Positions 13,734 to 23,903 of a stretch of DNA of 64,000 nt are shown in pieces (position 1 is the stretch's first letter; every line of letters starts with the position of its first letter). Position numbers and translations under genes: made by a program. The stretch spans positions 930,001 to 994,000 of the forward strand of contig NW_026944383.1 in NCBI RefSeq assembly GCF_033439725.1. The letters are read 5' to 3'. The notes below the pieces were generated by a model. It searched no databases. It was not told the origin of the DNA and was given only the letters and a program-made list of their open reading frames with translations. Source of the stretch: Neurospora tetraspora. Its lineage: Eukaryota; Ascomycota; Sordariomycetes; Sordariales; Sordariaceae.

Positions 13734-14780
13734 TCAGCGGTAATACGACCCTCTCTCCCAACTCCTATCCCTCCCCCTATCCCTATCCCTATCGAACCTC
13801 GCCCTCCTGCCCTCTTCAATCGTAATATTAATCCTCTCCATCTCCCTCTCCAAGCTCGTCGTGCTACTCCTGCCCGTGGTGCTACTCATCCTCGACGGAC
13901 TCCTATGTCTGACCGTCGACGCCGACCTCGTCGAACTCCTGCTGTCCTGCTGCTCCCACGGGTATGGCGGTCTTGGCGGCGGCGGACTCCTCATCCTCCT
14001 CGGCGGTAGTGACTCGTGCCTCTTCGGTTGCTTGGGACCCTCCACGTATCGATACGTCTTCAGCTCCTCTTTTACTGGCACCGGCACTGGGACGGGCACG
14101 CGCACGGGAACGGGCACGGGGACCCGCACCTCGCGCTCGATGATGACTTCGCGGTCGCGGCTGCGGCTGCGCTCGGCGTGCCGCGATTTGGAACGCTTCT
14201 TTTTCTTCTTTTTCTTCTCTTCGACGTCGACGGCGATTACGTCGATGATGTCTGCGTGCTCGTCGTCGTATAGGACCGGTGGAGGTGGAGGAGGTGTGTG
14301 TGTGTGAGTGTGTGTGTATTTAACGTCTTCTTCCGTCTCCCGTAGGGTATGTTCATGGTTGTGATGTTCATGGTTGTGATGTCCATGGTTGTGATGGTGA
14401 TGGGGCTCAGAAGCCGGGACGTAAACCGAAGGCGGATGAGGATGGGCGGGCATCGGAGCGTAGACGGGAGGGGCGTGGTGATGTGGTGCCGGGTGAGTTG
14501 GAACATAAGCGACTGGTGGAGGAGGCTCTGGATAGAACATCGGCGGTGGTGGCGGCGGTGCGGGCTCGAGCACGTGTACCGGGGGCGGAGGAGCTGGTTT
14601 AGCTGGTTTCTCGATAACTGCCACTTGCTGCTCAGACGCAGGAACGATCGTGGTGACTTTCCTCCGGACGGTCGTGGAGCCATTGACGGGGGGCTCTAGG
14701 TAGAGACGTTTCCTGTGACGGTGTACTTTTGCGGCGTACACTGGCGAAGATGTTGGTGTCGAGTACTTCGAGGCAGACAA
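13734..14780 (-). CDS. His/Pro/Arg-rich protein of unknown function
   Basis: I do not recognise this gene. The frame encodes about 348 residues: a conserved-looking N-terminal part (KVHRHRKRLYLEPP...VRRKVTTIVP), a Pro-rich segment (about 65-110), a His-rich segment with NHGHHNHEHHNHEH and THTHTHT (about 125-165) that could bind metal, a lysine run (KKKKKKKRSKSR) like a nuclear localisation signal, an RS/RD-rich stretch, alternating Pro-Val (PVPVPVRVPVPV), and a basic tail ending GSYYR. The coding sequence is highly repetitive but ends in a clean TGA. The start is unresolved: the frame begins at a TTG codon, runs open upstream only to a TAG near 14820, and contains no ATG before about residue 82. 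A spliced upstream exon is therefore likely, but I could not place one with matching phase. Probably a nuclear or cell-periphery low-complexity protein. Confidence 0.65.
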   Translation of the reverse strand: MSASKYSTPTSSPVYAAKVHRHRKRLYLEPPVNGSTTVRRKVTTIVPASEQQVAVIEKPAKPAPPPPVHVLEPAPPPPPPMFYPEPPPPVAYVPTHPAPHHHAPPVYAPMPAHPHPPSVYVPASEPHHHHNHGHHNHEHHNHEHTLRETEEDVKYTHTHTHTPPPPPPVLYDDEHADIIDVIAVDVEEKKKKKKKRSKSRHAERSRSRDREVIIEREVRVPVPVPVRVPVPVPVPVKEELKTYRYVEGPKQPKRHESLPPRRMRSPPPPRPPYPWEQQDSRSSTRSASTVRHRSPSRMSSTTGRSSTTSLEREMERINITIEEGRRARFDRDRDRGRDRSWERGSYYR

Positions 14781-14820
14781 GGCAATGAAAGGGAACGTAC
14801 TGGTGACGGGTTTTTCTGGC

Positions 14821-15499
14821 TACGCCTGATACCTCGCTAGGCTGGGGATGGTCCTTCGTCGTAGTCTTATCGTGTTTTGGGGACAGAAGAGTGTTGTGGG
14901 TGGAGAGCAAGCTCAAGAGAAAGGAAACGGGAAGGGCCCGAGATAATAACAGGCTCGATGCTTCATGGTGTGGGTGAGTCCAGCCCTGCCGGAGGTCCTC
15001 GTATAATCCATCTGGTTCTCGACTGCACGCTATCTACGCGTTTGCGAATCGGGTGAGAGATTGGACTGGATGAACTGGATGCCGATGGTGGGATGGCTTG
15101 GAGGGAAGCTATGACGTCGGACAGTCTTGGAATGTTCTCCAGCAAGGAAGACGATGTTTGGTTGGTTGGGCACTTGGTTCAGACGGAGCCCAAGACCGAG
15201 ACCCTGTGACGTGATCGGCCACGGTGCGTTGACAGAAAGTGCACGGAGAATCTGCACAGTATGCCCCTAACTACTCGAGCTACTTAACTGCTACACCACG
15301 ACACAATTGCTTCCCAGGTGAAGATGGGTGAGAAGTCAAGCGCTCTGATAGTCTATAACAATTCTATACCTGTGCTTACAAGCTGACTCTTTTCCTTATG
15401 CCAAAAGGTAATTCCACGATTTTGCAGTGCCTCACACTTCCCATCCTTGCCTTCTAACCGTGATTGCCCTTGGTTGGATCTTGAAGCAACACAATGTCC
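14821..15499. other. Intergenic spacer upstream of the His-rich gene
   Basis: Contains the presumed 5' leader of the His-rich gene and the 3' UTR of the MFS gene. One ATG on the minus strand at 14966 opens a 17-codon frame that does not splice in phase to the downstream frame by any donor I can see. Nothing else is recognised. Confidence 0.45.
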
Positions 15500-17095
15500 T
15501 TATTCAGTATAAGCCTCCGCGCCAGCTATCGTAACTCCGGTCAAGCCTCCAACATTCAACAAGCCATCCTCATCCAGTTCTCGTCTCTCCCTTTGTCTCC
15601 TCAACTCATCATAATCCGGCATATACCTGCTGACAACAGTGTAGCCCAACGCCAGCAGCACCATCAAGACCCAGATAGCATAACCCCATAGCCACTGTGT
15701 ACGAGCGCTGATAGCAAAGAGACTAGCAAACAAAGCCGGCGAGAAGGATCGTACACCGCTAACAAGCGACAGAGCCAACGCGTTCAGCGTCCCGAGGGTG
15801 ACGGGGCTGGGCGAGGCATCGTTGAGAGCGAGCTGGATAGCTGTAAAGGACATGCTAACGCCGCATCCGAGACACAGCAGGACCGGAGTGATGAACCAGA
15901 AGATAGTCTCGCCCGTCGAGCCACCGTAGCGCAAAAGGACACTGAAAAAGGGGCATACGGCAAAGAAGAACGGATACGCGATCGCGCATACCCGCAGGAC
16001 GCCATTGGTGCCGATGCGGTGCTGGAGGGGAGGGAAGACGAGCAGGATCCAAATCGCCTGTGCCAGGCCGTTGAGGCCCAGCAGGAGCGAGATCTGCAAA
16101 GGCGTAAACCCAAGGCCTCCGAGGTCAATGCGAGTGAACCAATAGACGGGCACAATTGCTGTATAGGAGAAGGCCAACAGCATAATATGACCGTAAGTGT
16201 AGAGAACAATGGGCACACCCGGGGACTTCAAAAGATCCCAAGTAGTCATGGACGCAGGTTTGGCCGGGGCACCAGACTCCTCGGTATCGCTGCCGCCGCC
16301 AAATATGTCCTTCTTCAGCGTCTCCTCAGCAAGGAAAGCAGTAACCAATACCGCAGTAACGGCGATGCCACCCACAACAAAACTAGGCAATGCATAAGGA
16401 TAGTCTTTGAAGAACTGGATGTTGCCAAAGAGCCCAGGGTACTGCCCGGCAGGATCCGCCAGCGCCCCCCCTATCAACGGACCAAAGAGAATCCCCAGGT
16501 TTCCGGTAAAGGCAAACCAGCTGAATGCCCGAGCCTGTGTTTTGGCGGTGCTGTGCTCGGAAATCATGGTCCGGATCGTCACGATGGTCCCCGCAAAGAC
16601 ACCCGCCAGACACCGAAACAGAATCATCTGCGAGATGGTCTTGGCCATGCCAAACAGGGCTGTCGCAAGAGTGACCCCCATCAGAGAGAACACCAGCACC
16701 GGTTTCCTCCCGAAGCGATCCGCTGCCCTTCCCCACAGGATCATGACAGCCATCTGCGTCAAGGAGAACAGCGACTCGATCAGGCCGCTGTAGAAACCGA
16801 CGTCGGCGTCTGCCAGGTTGCCGTTCTCTTGCGCCATCTTGTTGATGTAGGGGAAGATGGAGAAGAAGGCCACGGGCTCGACCCATCGTGCGTAGCATAA
16901 CACAAGAATTTGAGCCACGGGGAGAGGCTTATCGTCCGGGTCGACCTCATTGCTGCTGCTGCTCGATGGCTCGTCTATGAGCGTAGTGACCTCGGAGATT
17001 TCGGGGTCGGCGGTTGGGGCGATGTCCCCGGCTGCCAGCAACGGCGTGCTCTCGCTGGCATGCTCTACCGATAGTCTCCGGGTTCTGGGAGACAT
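15500..17095 (-). CDS. Major facilitator superfamily transporter, DHA1 / ZIFL (YCR023C-like) type
   Basis: Twelve-helix secondary transporter of a vacuolar or plasma membrane. It starts at the ATG at 17095 (MSPRTRRLSVEHASESTPLL), since the GTG further upstream is not a eukaryotic start; this gives 531 residues, uninterrupted. The N-terminal 75 residues are soluble and acidic/Ser-rich, with an ESTPLL motif like a dileucine sorting signal. After helix 2 comes the family signature GRAADRFGRKPVLV (MFS motif A, G-x-x-x-D-R-x-G-R-K). A long loop separates helices 6 and 7 (about residues 285-310). The overall pattern, including YARWVEPVAFFSIFPYI in helix 1, matches the fungal ZIFL-like group, whose substrates are mostly unproven (drugs, organic acids and metal-chelate export have been suggested for relatives). 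The substrate cannot be told from the sequence. No neighbouring gene suggests a cluster. Confidence 0.9.
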   Translation of the reverse strand: MSPRTRRLSVEHASESTPLLAAGDIAPTADPEISEVTTLIDEPSSSSSNEVDPDDKPLPVAQILVLCYARWVEPVAFFSIFPYINKMAQENGNLADADVGFYSGLIESLFSLTQMAVMILWGRAADRFGRKPVLVFSLMGVTLATALFGMAKTISQMILFRCLAGVFAGTIVTIRTMISEHSTAKTQARAFSWFAFTGNLGILFGPLIGGALADPAGQYPGLFGNIQFFKDYPYALPSFVVGGIAVTAVLVTAFLAEETLKKDIFGGGSDTEESGAPAKPASMTTWDLLKSPGVPIVLYTYGHIMLLAFSYTAIVPVYWFTRIDLGGLGFTPLQISLLLGLNGLAQAIWILLVFPPLQHRIGTNGVLRVCAIAYPFFFAVCPFFSVLLRYGGSTGETIFWFITPVLLCLGCGVSMSFTAIQLALNDASPSPVTLGTLNALALSLVSGVRSFSPALFASLFAISARTQWLWGYAIWVLMVLLALGYTVVSRYMPDYDELRRQRERRELDEDGLLNVGGLTGVTIAGAEAYTE

Positions 17096-18717
17096 CTCGA
17101 GAGGAAGCGTAAGTAGTCCGGGTAGGGTATCCGAGATGTAAAAGTGAGATGATGGATCTCCAGTGTCTTGTCTTGGCCTCGAGGGTGACACTCAGACGCG
17201 GTCCTCTCAGTCCTCAATTATTGAGGAAAAGAATTGCAAATGACCGGTGGCAAGACGACGATATTATGGGGAAACCGTGACTGTAAGTATTATTGTGATG
17301 ACTGATGAAAAAAAAAGTCCGATGCACACGTAACAATACTAAGTGCGAGACTTGACTGTCAAGCACCCAACTTTTGTCAGTAGGACACGACCTCATTGGC
17401 CATTTAAGAGGAAAATTGGGTCGTAATTGAGTTAGATGCAGCTTCGGGGCTCAGGGTTCGGGTTTAACATGGGAATTTGTCTGAACTCTCAGGGTTATGT
17501 ATGAAGACGAGTCCACGGGCTTGTCGCCCCGGGCAGTTTGATGTCCCGTCATTTAGAGGTATCTTTTGCAACCCAACAATTGCTTCACTTGTTGCCTGGA
17601 AGCCGTGTGACCGTGACATGTAATCAATTGACTCTAAAATCCGAGGCCCGGATTGATATGGACATGATCCTCGATTCTCGCTTTAAAACCCTTGCCGGAT
17701 TCGGAAGGTTCCACATAAGCAACCAACTTACACCTTCTTCTCATCACTCACCGGGCATGACATCTCGCTTTTGAGGGTTTCGGTCCTTTGAATCCTCGGG
17801 TACATTTCGGTGGAAATCTGTCTCGTCGTTTGTCATCGTACTCATCAACAAAACTTTAGATTAAGCAGCGTTCTTTTACACAGGCGGAAGCAGGTACCGA
17901 GTCCTCCGAGAAGTTTCAACACCATCACACTACTTGGAAATAGTTGACTCCAATTCCTACATCAATCTTGTATCAAGTATAAATGACCACCATCACAAAT
18001 TCTCGCCCAGCCTTCCTTACGAGTCCGACATCCCGGGTTTCGGTTTTCTCTCGCTTATCTTCTGCTTCCAGTCAATACCGTCCCGTGTTATCATCCCGTG
18101 CCGGATCTCCCCGGTGTAGAGATAAACACATTTTGCCGGCAAAAAATGCACAAAGAGCCCCAACCTCCCAGATACTATGAGATAAAAATAGTTTACACGG
18201 TGGGGGTACTCAAACTCGCTCTATATTCGGACTTACACGTACATTAGATGAGTACGGGAAAGGATAGTCAACACGGATGTGATTTCGATGAGTTCGGTGA
18301 CATCTGATGACTTAATGACCAGAAACTTGACCGGTACGCATAGCGAACGAAGTATGAGTGATCGATCAGCAAAGTTGCAGTTTCGTGGAAAGGAGAAGAA
18401 TTGCTCTAATTCTGTGCGAAACCTGGAGAACTAGCCGTCTTAAATGAGCTGCGCACTGCATACACCAACCAGTCTATGTAAAACCATTGCTCTCGCCAAT
18501 TTCAACCCGTCAACATATACTCCTATCCTCTAATGAATATCATAAACAACAACGAGCAAAAGATACCCCGTAAACAAAACCAGCAAACGCCGTACTAGTG
18601 TAGAGAGGAAAGACCTCCTCGGCTGTCGATCCAACGGCCGTTACCTCCCATTGATCCCAGCTCACGTCAAACACAACTCCCCTCTATCCACGCTACCCAA
18701 CACAACAGTCACAACAG
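17096..18717. other. Intergenic region, promoter of the MFS gene
   Basis: About 1.6 kb between the MFS gene's start and the 3' end of the 2EXR gene. The first 90 nt upstream of the ATG stay open in the MFS frame but lack another ATG. No gene, transposon or RNA gene is recognised. Confidence 0.5.
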
Positions 18718-19286
18718 TCACACATACCCGCCCCTTGTATACCTCCAAAGCAAACTGGCCCCCTTAATAGCCGGTACTCGAATCCTAGTAGCATGCTTCC
18801 CTACTATCCTTCCCCCCAATCCTCCCCGCAGCAACGGATCCCTTTCCCTTTCCCACTGCCTCTCCCATTCCCATTCTGCCTCCCTACTGGCACGGCCGCC
18901 GACGATTTTCTCCTGGGCTTTTACCGTCGTCCCCTTTCCAGACCTCTTTCCCCGTCCGCTATTACTAGTTCCTTTTAAACCCTTGCCGGATTGTCGTCCA
19001 TCTCCTCCATTTTCTAATTCAGCAGCCTCAGCAGCCGCAGCAGCAGCAGCAGCCGCCGCCAAACAAGCAAGTCTATTCCTCTCCATAACCTCCAAACTCT
19101 GCCTAACCGCCTTTTGGAACCGTCGTCGGAATCGTCGCCAGTCGTCGTTGGTCGGCCAGGGGCCGGACCACTCGCCGCCTCCGGTTCCGGAACCGCCACT
19201 ACCTCCTCCTCCTCCTCCTCCTCCTATTCTTACGTCTCCTGTAACGTCTTCGTCGTAGTTGTTGCCAATGTTGTTGTTGTTGCCAA

Positions 19287-19348
<62 letters not shown>

Positions 19349-20652
19349 GTCCATCCTGGATTGTTGTTGTTGTTGTTGTTGTTGTTGTTTGTCCATCCTG
19401 GATTGTTGTTGTTGCTAGAGGTACCGCCCCCGCTACTAAAATTGTAATAATCAAAATTCTCCCCATCATCACCATCATCTTCCTTGTCCTCTACCTCTAT
19501 ATCAAGCGGGTAGTAAAGCAGCTCGTTGAGGTGCGGGCGTCGAGGGGCGTGGTTGATGTTGGCTTCGATGTCGAATTTGAAGCGGTAGGCTTGGTGGACT
19601 AGTTGGGGTCGTTGTGGTTGAGGAGGCGGTTGGTGTTGTTGTTGTTGTTGTTGTTGGAGGAGGAGTAAAGGGAGAGGGAGGAGTGGTGGTGGTAAGTGGG
19701 GATGCTGTAGAGAGGATACAGGATACGGCGACGGCGGCGGTTGGATAGACGGGAATGGTAACGGTGACGAGTATGGTGGTGTGTAGAGGCCACTACGGTT
19801 TGCGATGGTGTTCTTGTTGCTGCTGATGCTATTGCTGATGGTGGAATCAAAATGGAGACCATTGCTGGCTGGTTCTGCGAGCGTCGGGATGGGATTGCTT
19901 GATGAAGACCTCGACGGTGAAATGATACTGCTACTACCGCTGCTGATGGGGGATGGAAATCCAGTGGCGCTGGGCCCGGTCGTGAAGAGAGGTTGCAACG
20001 TGGTCGAAACGGAGTGTTGGAGCGGATGGTTCGGGATAGGGGTCATGGTGCCGGGGAATCGGAAGTCGAACTCGAACTGGAACTCCTGGTGAACGATGAA
20101 AATGAGGACCTTGAGTCGTGGGAATTTGGCCAGGTTGGTAAGCAACTTTCCCATGTTGGTCTTGGATACCTTCCAGCTCAGCACTGGGTGGCAGATGCCC
20201 GTGTAGATGCCATAGGATGTTCCGAGCGCGAGGCGGTTGATGTTGTCTCGAAGTAGCGGAATTTGGCTCATGAAATGGAGAGTGCGGTGAAGCCTCTTAA
20301 CGAGTAGGTATGGCTCAAGAAGGAGAACGTCTCGAGACAGGTCGACGTATTTGGTTGTCCTCCCCAATGTTAGAGCCTTGTAGTTGTGAAGAACAAAAGA
20401 TCGACTCTCACGGCACACGGCCGCTAAGGCTGGCGGAGGTTCTGGATGGATGTTGGCAAACATCAAACCTTCATGGGGAGGGGTCTTTTGTTTCGAGTTT
20501 GGTGCATCTAAAACCTCATAAACCCGTGGTTCTGGCAAAGAAAACTCCCATATGATGTTTCGCAGCTCGGCCGGTAGCCGTTGGAAGTTGGTAAACTTCT
20601 CCATCGAGTTGACTGGGCAGCACTGATGGACGCCGTAATGATCATAGTGCAT
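18718..20652 (-). CDS. 2EXR-domain (F-box-like) protein with polyasparagine runs
   Basis: A 644-residue frame from a true ATG at 20652, with no intron needed. Residues about 18-150 (NFQRLPAELRNIIWEFSLPEPR, then AVCRESRSFVL and DLSRDVLLLEP) match the 2EXR domain common in filamentous fungi; it begins like an F-box (LPxELRxxIW), and the family's role is unknown. The rest is low complexity: Ser-rich (220-260), Pro-rich, poly-Gln, an acidic patch (EVEDKEDDGDDGE), then poly-Asn blocks separated by PGWT near residues 410-470, a Gly run, poly-Ala (AAAAAAAAAAEAAE) and a basic tail. The Asn runs are encoded by simple AAC repeats, so their length probably varies. Such 2EXR genes exist in many copies in Sordariomycetes and evolve fast. 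It diverges from the GIY-YIG/zinc-finger gene 3.2 kb away. Confidence 0.85.
19256..19417. repeat. GTT/AAC trinucleotide repeats coding for polyasparagine
   Basis: Several blocks of pure GTT (AAC on the coding strand) inside the 2EXR gene, separated by two copies of a GTCCATCCTGGATT unit (PGWT on the coding strand). The duplicated spacer suggests that the repeat grew by copying a larger unit as well as by slippage. Confidence 0.9.
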
Positions 20653-23600
20653 TGTGAGTGCTCTTTATTCGTATCGTGCTGATATGTCGCTGCCGATTTC
20701 CCACGGCCTTCACTTGGAAGATAAACGGAACCCACAGGATTCGTCGTAGAATATTCGGTCTTGCGGAATGGTGATAGTGTTGTCGCTCCTGAACTGTCCT
20801 GGACAGATATCGCTTGGTCACGCCCTCCACGATCTTTCACCGCAGGTATTCGTACTGGCACTCGAAATGGATGAGTAACTCGAGAAGCGGAAAGGTCTTA
20901 AATGTCGTTTTCGATGTGTTCCGATCAAGTCTGTACCACCGTTTATTAACAGGCTGACGAACTGGCCACGACAGCGTGGCCCTGGATAGCGAGGGGAATT
21001 ACCACAATAAGGTGTCAAAGACGTGGAACTCTTATATCTCCTAGTCAATGACTAGCCCTAAAAACAGCGAATCAAGAAAGTCACAAGCCGTAAACAAGGG
21101 CTTTGTATCACGTCATCTAATCTTGATATGGTCAAGTGGCTAGGAGGAAAGAGAAAGTCGATACGAGTGTAAAGATGCGTTGAAGGATCAGATACATGTA
21201 TGATCTAAGGTTTGGACTCGCCCCGTATCTGTGAGCTTCAGCTCCCGTCACTTGACAAGCCATTTTCAGTGACGAACTGACCGTCAGTCTTGAGACAATT
21301 TAAGCTAACTAGGCGTGCCAGGTAAGCCAACATCCGAGTGCGCGAACGTTTTAGGAAATTTGTCAGGAACAAGGAAGAGCAGGACTTGCCCAACGCTAGG
21401 AGACCTGGCTATGCGAGTTGCTCTACACGGTAAGGCGTGCCCTTGACTGGAGCAAGCACATTAGGATGGAGAGGCGAGACCTTCGGCAATGAGGACGCTC
21501 TAACACTAGACTGGCCGTGGACTACCTGGAACAGGCACCAACATGACGGGAGGTGATTCAAGAATCGTCTGACGACCGCCGGTTGCCGTTAGGGATCCAC
21601 GATATCCATACCTGCAAGAGGCAGCTTGTCTGCTCTGGCCATTGGGGTCGAAACTGTTGCCGTTCGGACGGGTCCCGGTGACCTAGAAGCGGGATGAAAG
21701 GGTACCCCGTACTGGAGGGGTCCTTTGACAGCGTGGTGGTAAACAGGTGATTGCGAACTTGCCTGTAAGGGGACTCGATTCAGAAGAAATACTGGGTTAG
21801 TTAGTACATAGTGGACAAGCAGACGGATGATACATGACTAGGGACTGGTATGAGCTATTCTTAGCATATAGCGGACCGCCTTCTATGCCTGCAGCGTTTC
21901 AATTCATTAGTATTTACCACCGATCTTGGAGCCATGGTAACGTGCCGTCGAAACAGAGTTGCAGTTTACGCGGTGGTGTTGGAACCGAGGGGTAGGGGTC
22001 AAGCGGCTGGACCGGACGCGTACGTAGTGTATCGATGAGACGACGTAGGTAGAGGGAAGCGGGGGTTTACTTCAAGTTGGCTGCTAGAGCTTATAGCTCA
22101 GTAGTCTAGCGAATGACTTTTACATAATCATTGCGCAGGTTTTGCAGATGGCTTCAAACTAGACAGCCAGGCTCGAAAAGTTTTTGAGAAAGCAAGTTCC
22201 GGCTTCCGGGTCCCAGCCATGGAGAAGATGACAGGCACAGTTGTTAGTGCTGATTCCGGGCTGGAGTACTTGATGGAGTAGAAACCGACGAGGCGTAGGA
22301 ACTAGTTGCGGCAAATATGCCATTGTGTATTCGGAATATCGTATAGCATGCGTCAATTCCGATATGAACGCCTCTTTCGCTTTGCGCTGTGCTCAATATC
22401 CAATACATTGTGGACGTTGTTACGGATTCGTAGGACATCCGAAGGGTAACACCGGGATCCATGGATCAGCTCGTAGCTGGCTTGAGTTCAGCGACGACAG
22501 ACTCCAGTCTCAACTTGGAAGACCGCGCACCCCACGCACACGAGACGATGTGGGAGACGACGATCAGTCATTACGGTTATGCGATGGCCAAACGCTGGTG
22601 TGCCGATGGATCCTCGCATGCTTGTTTCGCATAATCTTTCCTCATATCAACCGGCGACTTGGAGGCTCGGGGCGTGGGCGACAATATGTGTTAGCTGAGA
22701 GACGATGTTATGCTGGGCGGAACGAGCACACCGTCCACACATGCTCGGCTGGGACATTAGAGCGCAAACGATGCCACTCTATACGGAGCAATGCCCCATG
22801 TGTAGTTTCAAAGACAGTAGGCGAGGAAAATAGCAATGGAGCCCGAGATGTGGTCCGTCGCTTTGCGCTGTAACATACTATCCCATATGTGAGCAATCAA
22901 GACTTCAGCTTCCGCTTGGTCAGGCTTGTCGGGGCCCCAGAGGCCCAAGGACCTGGAGTGCCTGGCTGTGAAGAACGAAGGACTCGAGGCCGAGGAGGGG
23001 TCGCACAAGACAGGAGGCATCACCACGACTCCAATTCCCGCCAACGATATTGAAGCATCCGAAGCTTCAGTGGTGGAAGTGGGTAGGTAGTTGGAAGCGG
23101 CGCTGACAGTGTGTGGTCGGTTGGTGCTGGAGGTCTGGTACGGCACGGCGTCAACATTCTAGAAGTCGACTCGGACTTGTGACATTGGCTGACCGCAGAA
23201 TGAATGCTACGGCGCAACAGATGCCAAGACTGAATGGTGAGTGGCCGAATGTTCTGCCAGCTGTCGATATCTCACAGAGCAGGAAGGATGTTAATTGGCT
23301 AGACATGCTGAGCCCACCTCAAAACCCAAAACTGTGGAGCAAGCATCCTGACTAAGCTGTTTAGAATGCTCCACTAAAATTTTGAATATCTAGACCTCGA
23401 ACCGAATTCCTTTTCCTTCCTCTTTTCTCTTTTTTTTTTTCTTCGTGCGGCGGTCACGACTCATTCAAACATTACCCGTGTTGCTTCGTTTTCATCTCCC
23501 TCGGGAGATTCCGTGAAAACGTCGCGTCAGTCGTGGCCTAGATAAATCATATTGCAGGCCGATTTCCTCGTCAGTCAGTCCATCGAGAAACAACCCCTTA

Positions 23601-23903
23601 GGGCTGGATGGTGATGAAGAGATCGGACATTTTATCTGGGGCTACTTTCATGACTTGTTATGTGTAAATAACAATTGGCGTCGTGTTGGTAATTGCGAGA
23701 TTGCTCTTAAGAGCAGCTCTATAACCGAACCGGTGTCGTCCTGTGGATTGAACGTCATGTCTGGTTATGAGGGATCTCATGGTCAACCACGGTTGTGCGA
23801 AATTACACGTCCTTGTACCGGCCTGGTGTTTGACTACCCTTCCGTTCAGTAGCGTGCTGTTGTGAGCACATGGACTTCCTGAGACTGTTCTTCTAGTACC
23901 GCG
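20653..23903. other. 3.2-kb divergent intergenic region with weak ORF debris
   Basis: Upstream of both the 2EXR gene and the GIY-YIG/zinc-finger gene. A 57-codon frame with ATG at 22461 (to 22634, starting MDQLVAGLSSATTD) and a nearby frame with stops up to about 23 kb have a somewhat protein-like composition, but I recognise no family. It may be gene debris. A C/T run lies near 23.4 kb. No transposon ends were seen. Confidence 0.4.

Noticed and set aside
16019-16900. 293-residue plus-strand frame
   Set aside because: Antisense to the MFS transporter, whose helices and motif A are clear. The composition is erratic (His/Gln/Arg).
19114-19602. Hydrophobic poly-Val/Leu frames over the GTT repeat
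   Set aside because: Read from the other strand or frame of the polyasparagine repeat; simple-repeat artefacts, not membrane proteins.
22325-22873. 182-residue frame upstream of the zinc-finger gene
   Set aside because: Overlaps other equally long frames, no splice signals or domain; noted only as possible debris.
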